Made by a program: the position numbers and the translations under genes
Assembly (NCBI RefSeq): GCF_018623055.1
Contig: NZ_CP076019.1
Location: 2,666,001-2,730,000, forward strand
Origin: Halorubrum sp. 2020YC2
GTDB taxonomy: Archaea; Halobacteriota; Halobacteria; Halobacteriales; Haloferacaceae
DNA: 64,000 nt
Reading direction: 5' to 3'
Shown here: positions 36,353-44,398 of the stretch, in pieces
Position numbering within the stretch: position 1 is the first letter of the stretch
How the letters are laid out: each line of letters opens with the position of its first letter
The notes under the pieces: model-generated
What the model saw: the letters and a program-made list of their open reading frames with translations, nothing else
Told to the model about the DNA's origin: nothing
Database searches by the model: none

Positions 36353-36374
36353 TCTCCAGACGAAACGGAGGGGA
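36353..36374 (+). other. ORB-like site upstream of the gene at 36492
   Basis: TCTCCAGACGAAACGGAGGGGA keeps the ORB core (TCTCCA..GAAACGGAGGGG), identical in pattern to the site before orc1. It lies 118 bp before the next start codon in the divergent gap. Confidence 0.5.
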
Positions 36375-36491
36375 GGCGGGCGCGAACGGGCGCGAAACCG
36401 ACCGAGCGCGGAGCGAGCGACCCCGCCGCGTCCGACGGTCTCGGGCCGCCCCGGCCCGCACCGTTAAGTCGGTCCGGCGAGTGCCGATCCC

Positions 36492-37070
36492 ATGGACTAC
36501 TCCCTCGCCGTCGAGAACGGGCCGGAAACGATACCGGGCGGGACCGGACTCCTGCTCGTCCACCCGAGCATCGGCGAGACGGACCGGATCGACACGGACT
36601 TCCTCAAGACCGACACCGACGCCTTCCTCGTTGTCTCCACGCGGACCACCGCCCGCGAGGTCGAGCAGAAACTGGAGTACTACGACGTCGACGAGACGAA
36701 GGCGACCATCCTCGACACGCTCTCCGTCGAGCGCGGCTACTCCCGGCGCACCGCCGACGACGTCTACTACGTCTCCGCGCCCGACGACCTCGACGGCGTC
36801 GTCGACCGCGTCGAGCGGTTCCTCACCGAGAACGAGGGGAAGCGACGCGTCTCGGTCGACTCGCTCACCGAGATGGCGTACTACGCCGACGACGACGCGG
36901 TGTACGAGGCCGCCGCCGAGATCCTCGAGCTCCTCGACGAGCACGACGCGGTCGGCATCTTCCACCTCTCCGAGGAGGTCCACGAGGTCGCGACGCTCGA
37001 CCGGTTTCGGGAGCTGTTCGACGGCGTCATCGACCTCGACGGCGACGGCAACGTCACCGTCGACCTCTGA
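36492..37070 (+). CDS. Haloarchaeal RecA-like fold protein without P-loop
   Basis: A 192-residue acidic protein. The pattern TGLLLVHPSIGETDRIDTDFLKTD, DAFLVVSTRTTAREVEQKL and TILDTLSVERGYSRR resembles the degenerate RecA-superfamily proteins common in haloarchaea (DUF7504/DUF7090-like in my memory, not checked). The C-terminal half is helical, with SVDSLTEMAYYADDDAVYEAAAEILELL. No Walker A is present. A regulatory or signalling role is possible. GTTAAG about 25 nt upstream may be its promoter. Confidence 0.68.
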   Translation: MDYSLAVENGPETIPGGTGLLLVHPSIGETDRIDTDFLKTDTDAFLVVSTRTTAREVEQKLEYYDVDETKATILDTLSVERGYSRRTADDVYYVSAPDDLDGVVDRVERFLTENEGKRRVSVDSLTEMAYYADDDAVYEAAAEILELLDEHDAVGIFHLSEEVHEVATLDRFRELFDGVIDLDGDGNVTVDL

Positions 37071-37097
37071 TCGACCGGCCTTCGCCGCGACCGTTTT

Positions 37098-37964
37098 TCA
37101 CTCCTCGTCGTCGACGAGCGCCGCGAACGTCTTTTCAGCCCACGCCACTGCGTAGGCCGCACCGCGGTCCCGGTAGGCGCCCGTGTCGAGCGCGCCGTAC
37201 GGCGCCGGCAGGTCGAGGTCGTGTCTGACCGCCGAGCAGGCGTACTCCGTCGCGCTCGGGAAGTCCGTGTCGCCGCGCGCCACCTCGCCGGAGAGGCCGC
37301 CGAGCCGACCGGAGAGCCGGTCGCCGGCGTCGGCCCACGCGTCGAACAGGCGCGGGTGTTCACCCTCCCACGACGCGAACTCCTCGCGGGTGTGAAGCCC
37401 CACCCACGCGTCGAACAGCGCGTTCGCAACCTGAAAGACGTCGGTCGGGCCGAAACCCGTCGTCGACGCCCCCGTCTCCGGGTCCGGGCGCCGGATCGCG
37501 GCGTCGAGGTCGCGGTAGCGCTCTCCGAAGAAGGGGAGGAACGACTCCGGGAGGCCGGGGGGACTACCGCCGGCGACGGCTCCCGGAACCGGCTCGCAGC
37601 CGATCTGGACCAGTCGCTCGGCGACGAGGAACGCGAGGAAGTCGTCGGGGGTCCCCTCCGCGCGCTGCTTGACGAGGACCGCCGGCGGGTCGGTCTGCGC
37701 GGTCCGAACGGCCGTCCCGTCGCCGGGAAGCCCGACGGTGAACGACGGCCCGGCGTACCGCCGGAGCAGGTCGGGCACCGACTCGGGGAGCCACTCGGCG
37801 GGGTACGACGCGGGGTCGAGCGCGTCGACGAAGAGGCCGAGGTCCTCCGCGGCGGCCGGCGGGAGCGTCTCGAAGTCGGAGTCGACGTCGAGGACGGGCG
37901 AATCCGGCGCGTGCCGGTCGCGGATCGTCGCGAGGTCGTCGTCGAGCGGCCGGGTCGAGAACAT
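37098..37964 (-). CDS. Haloarchaeal conserved protein of unknown function
   Basis: A 288-residue soluble acidic protein I cannot name. It starts MFSTRPLDDDLATIRDRHAPDSPVLDVDSDFE and has a possible His-containing face (GLHTREEFASWEGEHPRLF, about 210) and a C-terminal AAYAVAWAEKTFAALVDDEE. No enzyme motif stands out. Its ATG overlaps the stop of the 29-residue membrane peptide upstream (TGATG), so the two are coupled. Confidence 0.75.
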   Translation of the reverse strand: MFSTRPLDDDLATIRDRHAPDSPVLDVDSDFETLPPAAAEDLGLFVDALDPASYPAEWLPESVPDLLRRYAGPSFTVGLPGDGTAVRTAQTDPPAVLVKQRAEGTPDDFLAFLVAERLVQIGCEPVPGAVAGGSPPGLPESFLPFFGERYRDLDAAIRRPDPETGASTTGFGPTDVFQVANALFDAWVGLHTREEFASWEGEHPRLFDAWADAGDRLSGRLGGLSGEVARGDTDFPSATEYACSAVRHDLDLPAPYGALDTGAYRDRGAAYAVAWAEKTFAALVDDEE

Positions 37965-38053
37965 CAGGCGAAGACGTACGAGAGGACGATGAGCACAGAG
38001 AGGACGGCCGAGACGCCGACCGTGCCGGCCACGATCTTGGTTGACTTGGACAT
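37964..38053 (-). CDS. 29-residue membrane microprotein
   Basis: A small frame with a Lys-rich head (MSKSTKIVAG) and one hydrophobic helix (about residues 8-28) ending in SYVFA. The stop TGA shares a base with the ATG of the next gene (TGATG). A GATTTTAAC box (38079-38087) lies about 27-35 nt upstream. Start, promoter and coupling all support a real gene that ordinary length filters would miss. It would insert as a single-pass peptide; function unknown. Confidence 0.65.
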   Translation of the reverse strand: MSKSTKIVAGTVGVSAVLSVLIVLSYVFA

Positions 38054-38142
38054 GGCCGTTCTTGCGTCCGCCGGTCGTTAAAATCAACCGGTCCGCGCCG
38101 ACCGTGCGGCGATTTTATGTCGACGGGCGAGAGTGCGAATGT

Positions 38143-38583
38143 ATGCGAGTTCGTGACGCGGTCGAGACGGACGCCGCGGCCTTGGCGTCGATGACGGGCC
38201 GGCCCGAGGGCGTCGTCCGCGACATGATCCACGACCGATCGGTGCGCGTCGCGACGACCGACGCTGTCGCGTCGGCGGGGGACGCCGACGACGGGGCGGA
38301 CACCCCGGTCGACGCGGTCGGCGGGTTCGTCGCGTTCGACGCGCGCGACGGCGTCGTCCACGTGACGAACGTCGAGGGTGACCCCGACGCGGTCGAGCGG
38401 CTGTTCGAGGAGCCGGTGCGGTTCGCGACCCGCGAGGGGATGACCGTCGAGGCCGTCATCCCGGCCGACGGAACCGCGGCCGAGGCGGCCGAGACGGTCG
38501 GGTTCGAGGCGCTCGGCTCTGGGCCGCGGATCGACGGCGCGCCGACGACGCGGTATCGGTTCGACCCGGACGAGAGCGACTGA
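38143..38583 (+). CDS. GNAT-like acetyltransferase-related protein
   Basis: A 146-residue protein whose start (MRVRDAVETDAAALASMTG) is typical of GNAT N-acetyltransferases. Later parts (VGGFVAFDARDGVVHVTNVEGD, ERLFEEPVRFATREGMTVEAVIPADG) fit the fold's central strands. The acetyl-CoA loop (Q/RxxGxG/A) is not seen, so catalytic activity is doubtful. A GATTTTATG box (38111-38119) about 25 nt upstream supports the ATG at 38143. Confidence 0.65.
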   Translation: MRVRDAVETDAAALASMTGRPEGVVRDMIHDRSVRVATTDAVASAGDADDGADTPVDAVGGFVAFDARDGVVHVTNVEGDPDAVERLFEEPVRFATREGMTVEAVIPADGTAAEAAETVGFEALGSGPRIDGAPTTRYRFDPDESD

Positions 38584-38759
38584 GGGTCGGAGGCGGCTGA
38601 AATCCTGATTCGCGGGTCTGCTGAATAGAGCGTGTGAATCTCGCACGGAGCCGCGTAAGGATTCAAGTGTTCAGGATCGGCCAACACCGGGAGGGAATGA
38701 ATCAGATCGGCAGCCGCGATGGGATATTTAAACATCTGTGAGCGACGGCGACAATTGTT
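38584..38759. other. Intergenic DNA of lower GC content before copy E
   Basis: This 176-bp stretch has lower GC content than its neighbours and contains GTCTGCTGAATAGAG and a GATATTTAAACATC box. It looks like leftover mobile-element or foreign DNA, but I cannot match it to a known insertion sequence and see no open frame. Confidence 0.3.
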
Positions 38760-39169
38760 TATAAAACGCGATGCGGTCGGCGCGTGCCTGCGAGGCCGCC
38801 TCGCGGCCGAGCAGCACGCGCGAGGGAGTCAGTCGCCGGAGCCGAGCGGAGGCGACTGACGAGGCTGGGGAGGCGTGAGGCGCGGTTGCTGTGCGGTCGG
38901 GCGGGGTTCAAATGGGCAGTCGTGAGGCCGCAGTAGGCGTTCACGAGAGCGAAGCTCTCGTGAGCCAATCAGAACGCTCCGCGTTCTGATGACGACGTAA
39001 GCACTGGAAGGAGCGAGCAACGCGAGCGACTGAAGCGCGCAACGAGCGTACTGCGGCCTCACGGCTGGGGCTTTGGAGATGGTCGTCGTCGATCCGCAGT
39101 CTGCCATTTATAAACGAGCGGCTGGGAATTTGGAAATCTTCACCACGAAGTCGCGAATTACTTATAAAC
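38760..39169 (+). repeat. Structured intergenic element, copy E, with one tail module
   Basis: The core runs from TTATAAAA (38760-38767) to TTATAAA (39108-39114). One tail module of about 54 bp ends at TTATAAAC (39162-39169). Stem 2 is GTCAGTCGCC/GGCGACTGAC. Stem 3 contains CAGTCGTGAGGCCGCAG opposite CTGCGGCCTCACGGCTG, where the single T-G pair is a wobble only if the plus strand is the RNA. Two perfect hairpins are inserted after stem 3: TCACGAGAGC-GAA-GCTCTCGTGA and ATCAGAACGC-TCC-GCGTTCTGAT. The same two occur in copy F. Confidence 0.82.
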
Positions 39170-39376
39170 AATCACACAGCGATCCGACGCGTCTGCTCCC
39201 GCAACCGATCAAGAAGCACGCGTATTCTATCGGCTGATTCAAGATCAAAACAGAGTAAATAACGTAGTTCCCGCGATGACTACACCCGCTGTATTCGGCA
39301 GCCGTTTCCTATCTGGTATAAGGGATTTCGGCAGAGTCGAACTCGGCCGTCTAAGCGTCGAACAAAGACGTTTGAC
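39170..39376. other. AT-richer spacer downstream of aspartate kinase
   Basis: About 200 bp of noticeably lower GC than the rest of the window (for example ATCAAGATCAAAACAGAGTAAATAACG). There is no open frame with haloarchaeal codon use and no RNA gene I can recognise. It may contain the 3' end and terminator of the aspartate kinase transcript or remains of foreign DNA. Confidence 0.3.
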
Positions 39377-40558
39377 TCAGTCGAAGCGGTCCTGAACGAT
39401 TTCGAGCGCCTCCTCGCGGTCGTCCCAGTCGACGAACACCGCGACGGAGGTGGCGCTCGTGATCAGGTCGATGATGTTGATCCCGGCCTCCGCGATGGGC
39501 GCGATGATGTCCTGGATGACGCCCGACTGGTTGGGGAGTTCGCCGCCCGTGACGCGGATCACGGCGATGGGGTTAGCGACGGTGACGGAGGAGAGCGCCT
39601 CGTCGGTGACGACCGCCTCGTGCAACAGCGCCTCCGCCGTCTCGGCCACGTCGACGTCGACGTAGAAGGTGACCGAGTCCATCCCGGAGGCGACCGCGTC
39701 GATGTTGATCTCCTCGGCGCGGAGCGCGTTCGCCAGCTCTGAGAGGATCCCGGGGCGATTCCGGATCGCCCGGCCCGCGATGGTGAGACACGCGAGCGGC
39801 TCCTCGCGCATGTCGATCAGGCTCTCGAACTCGCCTTCGATCCGGGTGCCGCCCCGGAGCAGGTCGCCGTGCTGGTAGTGGACGACCCGGACCGCCAACC
39901 CCTCGTGCTTGTACGAGAGCGCGGAGGGCGCGACCACCTCGGCGCCGCGGAACGAGAGGTTCCGCAGCTCGTCGACCGTGATCTCCCCGACGTTGCGCGC
40001 GCCCTCGACCACCCGCGGGTCGCCGGTCATCACGCCCTCCACGTCGGTGACGATGACGACCTCGTCGGCGTCGATGTAGTTGCCGAGCATGACCGCGGTC
40101 GTGTCCGACCCGCCGCGGCCGAGCGTGGTGACGTTGCCGTCGTGGTCCTCCGCGAGGAACCCGGTGATGATCGGGACGACCCCGTCCATGTCGGCGGCGA
40201 TCTCTCGCGCGCGCTTCTTCGTCTCCGCGATGTCGACCTCGCCGCGCTCGTCCGTGATCACCGGCCAGTCGGGGTGGCCGGGTTCGAGGAAGACGGCGTC
40301 GACGTCCCGGACGGACAGCGCGGCCTTCAGCATCCGGACGCTGGTGCGCTCGCCCATCGAGATGATCTCCGCGCGGTCGGCGTCGTCCGTCTCGAAGGTG
40401 ATGTCGTCGAGCAGGTCGTCCGTGGTCGACCCCATCGCGCTGGCGACGACCGCGATCTCGTGGCCGGCCGCGACCGCGCTCGCGACGGAGTCGGCCGCGC
40501 GCTCGATCCGGTCGCCGCTGCCGAGGCTCGTGCCGCCGAACTTCGCGACTACGCGCAT
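39377..40558 (-). CDS. lysC: Aspartate kinase
   Basis: A 393-residue aspartokinase, which phosphorylates aspartate in the first step of Thr, Met and Lys synthesis. The start VVAKFGGTSLGSGDR (residues 3-17) is the kinase signature. TTLGRGGSDTTAVMLG (about 145-160) binds nucleotide. Two C-terminal ACT domains (about 255-325 and 330-393) mediate feedback inhibition in the family. No dehydrogenase is fused. Upstream, a frame of about 50 codons ends ten bases inside the gene (see the adjacent entry). Confidence 0.95.
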   Translation of the reverse strand: MRVVAKFGGTSLGSGDRIERAADSVASAVAAGHEIAVVASAMGSTTDDLLDDITFETDDADRAEIISMGERTSVRMLKAALSVRDVDAVFLEPGHPDWPVITDERGEVDIAETKKRAREIAADMDGVVPIITGFLAEDHDGNVTTLGRGGSDTTAVMLGNYIDADEVVIVTDVEGVMTGDPRVVEGARNVGEITVDELRNLSFRGAEVVAPSALSYKHEGLAVRVVHYQHGDLLRGGTRIEGEFESLIDMREEPLACLTIAGRAIRNRPGILSELANALRAEEINIDAVASGMDSVTFYVDVDVAETAEALLHEAVVTDEALSSVTVANPIAVIRVTGGELPNQSGVIQDIIAPIAEAGINIIDLITSATSVAVFVDWDDREEALEIVQDRFD

Positions 40559-40890
40559 GCGGGTACCTCGTTGGCCTCGCGTACGTCGCGGGTCCGTTCC
40601 GGTCGGTCTCCGAGGGACGGTCGACGCGGTTCGAGCGCGACGGCGCGGTCCGGACCGAGGCCGGAGACCCGGCCCGGTCGGCGGAAGCGATCGGCTAACA
40701 TGCGACTCCGTAGCGGAGGAAGCCGGATAACAGTATCTTCTTCGACAAGGGTCGCCCGAAGCACCGAATCGACCGAAGAGACGGCCGCGAAGCGGCGAAA
40801 ACGGAACGAACGATCACCGGAGCTTTAGATCAGGGACGGGATCGGGGGTCGGGATCGCTGTGGGACGCGCGGAGGGCGAGTGAGTCGACG
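40559..40890. other. Intergenic region upstream of aspartate kinase
   Basis: This 332-bp gap separates the aspartate kinase start from the end of oapC; both genes are on the minus strand. An ATG at 40701 opens a 50-codon frame on the minus strand (MLADRFRRPGR...) that ends at TAG overlapping the kinase start (GTACCCGCATGCGCGTAG). ACTGTTATCC near 40735 could be a TATA box giving a transcript that begins just before that ATG. It might be an upstream leader frame or chance; it shows no run of Thr, Lys or Met codons. The rest shows nothing. Confidence 0.35.
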
Positions 40891-41511
40891 CTACTCGTCC
40901 TGAATGCCCCACGCGTCGGGCATCTCGATGACGTACCGGCCGTCCTCCTGGAGGGAGATGATGTACTCCTGTCGGTCGTACAGCTCCATCAGGTTCAGCT
41001 CGTACTGCCCGGGGCTGACGATGCGGATGCTCTCGAACTGGTCGTTGAGTTCGTCGCGGAGCGCGTCGATACCCGGCTGGGCCTCGTCGTCGGCCGGCGG
41101 CTCCGCGGCGTCGGCCGCGTCGACCTCGCGGCTCGCGCGGTCGAGTTCGTCCGGGGAGACCACCTCGGAGCGAGCGCTCGCCTGCGCGGTGTCCTCGTCG
41201 CTCCGGTCCGCGATCTGCTCCGTGCCGTCAGTTTCGGGCGACGGGTCGGCGTTCGCGGCGGCGTCGGTCGGCGTCGCGTCCGCGGGGTCGCTCGGCGTCG
41301 TATCGGCAGCGCCCTCGTCCGGCGTCGGCGCCGCCCGGTCCTCCGGGGTCGGGGGGGAGGGGTCGGCCCCCTCGCCGCCGGAGCCGGCCTCCTCCGTCGC
41401 GCCCGCGGGCTTGAACTGGAACTTGTTCCCGCCGCAGTCGGGACAGCCCGACAGCATCTCCTTGGAGCCGTCGGGGAACGTCCGCCCGCAGGAGGTGCAC
41501 TGGTGGGGCAT
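40891..41511 (-). CDS. oapC: Zinc-ribbon protein OapC/ArvC family
   Basis: A 206-residue protein. The head is a zinc ribbon (CTSCGRTF...GCPDCGGNKFQF, about 5-33). The middle is a long disordered stretch rich in Ala, Pro, Asp and Thr (about 38-150). The C-terminus is a compact conserved domain (SIRIVSPGQYELNLMELYDRQEYIISLQEDGRYVI, about 165-200). In Haloferax the oapABC genes sit beside the main origin and were named origin-associated proteins. Here they lie about 10 kb from the origin at 52.5 kb. Last gene of the oapA-oapB-oapC operon. Confidence 0.85.
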   Translation of the reverse strand: MPHQCTSCGRTFPDGSKEMLSGCPDCGGNKFQFKPAGATEEAGSGGEGADPSPPTPEDRAAPTPDEGAADTTPSDPADATPTDAAANADPSPETDGTEQIADRSDEDTAQASARSEVVSPDELDRASREVDAADAAEPPADDEAQPGIDALRDELNDQFESIRIVSPGQYELNLMELYDRQEYIISLQEDGRYVIEMPDAWGIQDE

Positions 41512-41925
41512 CTACTTGCGGGAGACGAGGGTGCTGATGAGGTTCTCGTCTTTGTGAAGGGTCTCGATGCGGTTCGCCGGGCCGATCACCGTGAGCTTCT
41601 GGGTCGACTCGCGGCCCATCAGCTTGTCGAGGAAGCTCTGGTCGCCCGCCTCGGCCTTCGGGTACGTCTCTATCTCGATGCCGGTGAAGTCGTCGGGGCT
41701 GATCTCGGTCATCGTCACCTCGATGAGCTTCGACTCCTCGTCCGGGGAGAGCCCCTCTTCGAGGATGACGATGTTGCCCTCGCGGACGCCGTCGAGGATG
41801 AGCCGGATCTTCTCCATGCTCGTGAGCCCCTCCATCCGCGCGCCGCTTATCATGTCGATGCGGACGCCGTCGTCGCCGTCGTCGGGGTCGTCCGCGGCGT
41901 CGACGTTGGCTTTCGGGCCGGGCAT
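41512..41925 (-). CDS. oapB: DUF2073 protein OapB/ArvB family
   Basis: A 137-residue DUF2073 protein. An acidic head (about 1-22) is followed by RIDMISGARMEGLTSMEKIRLILDGVREGNIVILEEGLSPDEE and FTGIEIETYPKAE, all typical of the family. Its ATG shares a base with the oapA stop (TGATG), and the next gene starts directly after its stop. It is thought to work with the GTPase encoded upstream; the biochemical role is unknown. Confidence 0.88.
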   Translation of the reverse strand: MPGPKANVDAADDPDDGDDGVRIDMISGARMEGLTSMEKIRLILDGVREGNIVILEEGLSPDEESKLIEVTMTEISPDDFTGIEIETYPKAEAGDQSFLDKLMGRESTQKLTVIGPANRIETLHKDENLISTLVSRK

Positions 41926-42566
41926 CAGCCGAAGTACTCCGCTATCTTGGTGTACACTTCGTCCATGTTGTCGCCCTCCAGCGCGGACAGCGGGATGGTC
42001 TCGTGTTGCGGGAAGGCGTTCGCGATCTGCTGGACGTCCGACCCCGGCAGGTCCGTCTTGTTCGCGAGGATGAGCGCTGGCAGGTCCTGCGACTCGATGA
42101 TCCCGATCAGCATCGTGTTCACCTGCGTGAACGGGTCCGTCGTGGAGTCGAGCACGTAGATGACGCCGTCGACGTCCTCGCGGAGCCAGTGCATCGCCTC
42201 CGCGACGCCCTCGGTCGCCTCGCGCGACCGGCGGACGGCGTCGTCCTTCTCCATGTCGTGGTCGAGGAACTCCTTGTAATCGACCTTCGTCGTCACCCCG
42301 GGAGTGTCGACGATGTCGATGGTGACCGTCCGCCCGTTGCGTTCGATCTCCACGCCCTCCTTCCGGCGGGCCCGGCGAGTCTCGTGGGGGATGTGGCTCT
42401 CTGGGCCGACGGCGTCACCCGTCCAGTCGCGTGCGATCCGGTTTGCGAGGGTCGTTTTACCGGCGTTCGGCGGTCCGTAGATCCCGATCCGCTTGGGCTC
42501 GTCGGCCGCGAACAGGCCGTCTGTGACCCGCGATATGCTGTCTCTGAGATTCGTGAGCAGTCCCAT
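41925..42566 (-). CDS. oapA: Era-like GTP-binding protein OapA
   Basis: A 213-residue small GTPase. G1 GPPNAGKT is at about 31-38, G3 DTPG at about 88-91 and G4 NKTD near 168. SALEG (about 195) serves as G5. The N-terminal helix (MGLLTNLRDSISRVTDGLF) may be a membrane or partner contact. There is no KH domain, so it is not true Era. It leads an operon with oapB and oapC. The leader is about 90 nt if TTCTTAAGT (42678-42686) is its TATA box. Confidence 0.9.
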   Translation of the reverse strand: MGLLTNLRDSISRVTDGLFAADEPKRIGIYGPPNAGKTTLANRIARDWTGDAVGPESHIPHETRRARRKEGVEIERNGRTVTIDIVDTPGVTTKVDYKEFLDHDMEKDDAVRRSREATEGVAEAMHWLREDVDGVIYVLDSTTDPFTQVNTMLIGIIESQDLPALILANKTDLPGSDVQQIANAFPQHETIPLSALEGDNMDEVYTKIAEYFG

Positions 42567-42730
42567 CCTGACCTCCAGTCCGTGTGGTTTTCCCGAACTC
42601 CGCGTTCGTTCCGCGACGCCGTTCGATCCGACGCTTGACGCCCGTTCGGGGGATTACGGTAGGATCCTCGCCGGGGTCACTTAAGAACTGCGTCAGACAC
42701 CGCCGATCCGGAGCGTCGGCGGCGGACGAA

Positions 42731-42743
42731 CCCGAAATTCGGG
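42731..42743 (-). terminator. Possible hairpin terminator after the DoxX gene
   Basis: CCCGAA-A-TTCGGG is a perfect 6-bp inverted repeat 26 bp beyond the DoxX stop, between that operon and oapA, which is read the same way. It lacks a clear T-run, so termination is only suggested. Confidence 0.3.
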
Positions 42744-42768
42744 GGAGAAAGGGGATCCGAATCCGGGA

Positions 42769-43257
42769 TTACTCCCCGTCGCTCCCGCCGTCCACATCGC
42801 GCCCGCGCTCCTCGTCGCTCTCGGCCTCCGCATCGCTCTCGCTCCCTTCGTCGCCCCCGCTCGCGGCGTCGAGGAAGACGAGCGCGCCGCCGAGCAGCGC
42901 GAGGTTCTTCAGGAAGTTGATCTTGTTCCCCTGCCGCTCTTTCCCCTCCATCGTCCAGAAGTCGTGGATCGCGGGCGTCGTCCCGAGGAAGAAGACGACG
43001 AGCGCGCCCGCGGCCGCCCGCGGGAGCCGCCAGAGGACGATCCCGAGGTTGGCGACGAGCAACATCCCGGTGACGAACGGGACGAGCGCGTCGGGCATCG
43101 GGACGCCCTTCTCCTCGGCAACGGCGACGCGCTTGTCGTTGTTCTTGAACCCGTCGACGGCCATGTACGCGAGGACGCCGCCGTACAGCGACCGTCCGAG
43201 CAGGGAGGGTGCGTCGTTGCTCCGGTCCGCATCTTCTGACGCGGATTCGTCCGCCAT
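42769..43257 (-). CDS. DoxX-like membrane protein
   Basis: A 162-residue membrane protein with about four hydrophobic segments and a short acidic head and long acidic tail. LGRSLYGGVLAYMAVDGFKNNDKRVAVAEEKGVP (about 19-52) and the later NLALLGGALVF segment match the DoxX/SURF4-like group, several of which handle quinones or thiosulfate. Its ATG follows directly on the stop of the BNR gene (TGA ATG on the minus strand), so the two are one unit under the divergent operator at 44349-44368. Confidence 0.82.
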   Translation of the reverse strand: MADESASEDADRSNDAPSLLGRSLYGGVLAYMAVDGFKNNDKRVAVAEEKGVPMPDALVPFVTGMLLVANLGIVLWRLPRAAAGALVVFFLGTTPAIHDFWTMEGKERQGNKINFLKNLALLGGALVFLDAASGGDEGSESDAEAESDEERGRDVDGGSDGE

Positions 43258-44319
43258 TCAGACCACCTCGATCCGGCTGACGTTCGCGTCGACGCGCCCG
43301 ACCGTCTCGTAGGTCGGTCCCTCGTCGCCCTCGCCGTCGAGACGCCGCATGATCCGCCCCGCCACGTCGTCGCGCTCGTCGGGCACGTCGAAGAGGCCGG
43401 AGCCGCAGACCACGTCGCCGTCGTGGACCGCCCACGTCTCGATTATCTCGTGGGGCTCGCCGGGGAAGGAGACGCGCTCGAAGTCGCGGCCGAAGTTCGT
43501 CGACTCGAATAAGGCGACCTCGTGGTCGTCGTTCACCCACGCCGGGGGCGCCTCCTCGCCGCCGCAGAAGACCACCCGGCCGTCGTGGACGAACACCCGA
43601 CGGATGTACGAGAAGTCGCTGCCGACGTCGAGCCGGTCCCACGACTCGCCGGCGTCGGTGGTCCGCCACAGGCCGCCTTCCCCGACCGCGTGGCCGAGAC
43701 CGAGGTTCTCCAAGTCGTGGTCGAGGTAGCCGGTCGCCGCCAGCCAGACGTCCTCCGAAATCGGGAGGACCTGATGGACGTCGTCGACGATGGCGTCCCG
43801 GTGGTCGGACCACGTGCGGCCGCCGTCGCGGCTGACGTGGATCCCGCCGGCCTCGACGCCCGCGATCAGGTGCTCGGGGCGACCGGGGACCGCCTCCAGC
43901 GCGCGGAGGCGGGCGTAGTGGGGGTCGATGGGCGACTCCCAGTGGCCGCGCGAGGGGAGTTCCCGGAACCCCTTCTGCTCGGTCCACGTCTCGCCGCCGT
44001 CGACCGAGCGGAACACGTACGGGTCGTTGGTGCCGGCGTACAGCGCGCCGTCGGCGGTCGCGAGGATCGACCACACCTCGCTCTGCCCCGCGTGCCAGAA
44101 GCGGTCTCCGAGCGGGACCCCCAGGTCGGTCCACGTCTCGCCGCCGTCGACCGAGCGGTACGCGCCCGTCGAGGAGGCGACGAAGACGCCCTCGGTGTGG
44201 TCCCACGACTTCACGGCGGTGACGACCCCGCAGTCGAGGACTGGGTCAAGGTCGTCGCGCTCGAAGGGGACGTCGCCGGCTCGGTACAGGCCTGAGTCTG
44301 TCCCGATCAACAGTGTCAT
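43258..44319 (-). CDS. BNR/sialidase-type beta-propeller protein
   Basis: A 353-residue propeller with repeated Asp-box motifs SxDGGxTW (SVDGGETWTD, SVDGGETWTEQ, SRDGGRTWSD, TTDAGESWD). It has no signal peptide, so it is cytoplasmic. Such proteins are often loosely called glycosyl hydrolases, but the catalytic residues of sialidases are not visible. More likely it is a lactonase-like or ligand-binding propeller within the catabolic cluster. First gene of a two-gene operon with DoxX, facing the TatD-like gene across the shared operator. Confidence 0.82.
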   Translation of the reverse strand: MTLLIGTDSGLYRAGDVPFERDDLDPVLDCGVVTAVKSWDHTEGVFVASSTGAYRSVDGGETWTDLGVPLGDRFWHAGQSEVWSILATADGALYAGTNDPYVFRSVDGGETWTEQKGFRELPSRGHWESPIDPHYARLRALEAVPGRPEHLIAGVEAGGIHVSRDGGRTWSDHRDAIVDDVHQVLPISEDVWLAATGYLDHDLENLGLGHAVGEGGLWRTTDAGESWDRLDVGSDFSYIRRVFVHDGRVVFCGGEEAPPAWVNDDHEVALFESTNFGRDFERVSFPGEPHEIIETWAVHDGDVVCGSGLFDVPDERDDVAGRIMRRLDGEGDEGPTYETVGRVDANVSRIEVV

Positions 44320-44348
44320 AGCTGAGAGTCAAGCGGGCGCATAATAAA

Positions 44349-44368
44349 GTTTTACCAATCTGTAAAAC
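44349..44368. promoter_or_regulatory. Inverted-repeat operator in the BNR/TatD divergent promoter
   Basis: GTTTTAC-CAATCT-GTAAAAC is perfect over 7 bp. Aligned as TTTACC-N4-GGTAAA it has one mismatch but the same spacing as the sites at 48402 and 52294. It lies between the start codons at 44319 and 44399, close to both, where a repressor would block both promoters. The TetR-type regulator at 48481 is the natural candidate. Confidence 0.65.
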
Positions 44369-44398
44369 GCTAAGTGGCCGGGCCGCGACGGGGCAGTC

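Noticed and set aside
38584-38759. Insertion sequence remnant
   Set aside because: The composition is odd, but I could find no transposase fragment or inverted ends, so it is described only as a spacer.
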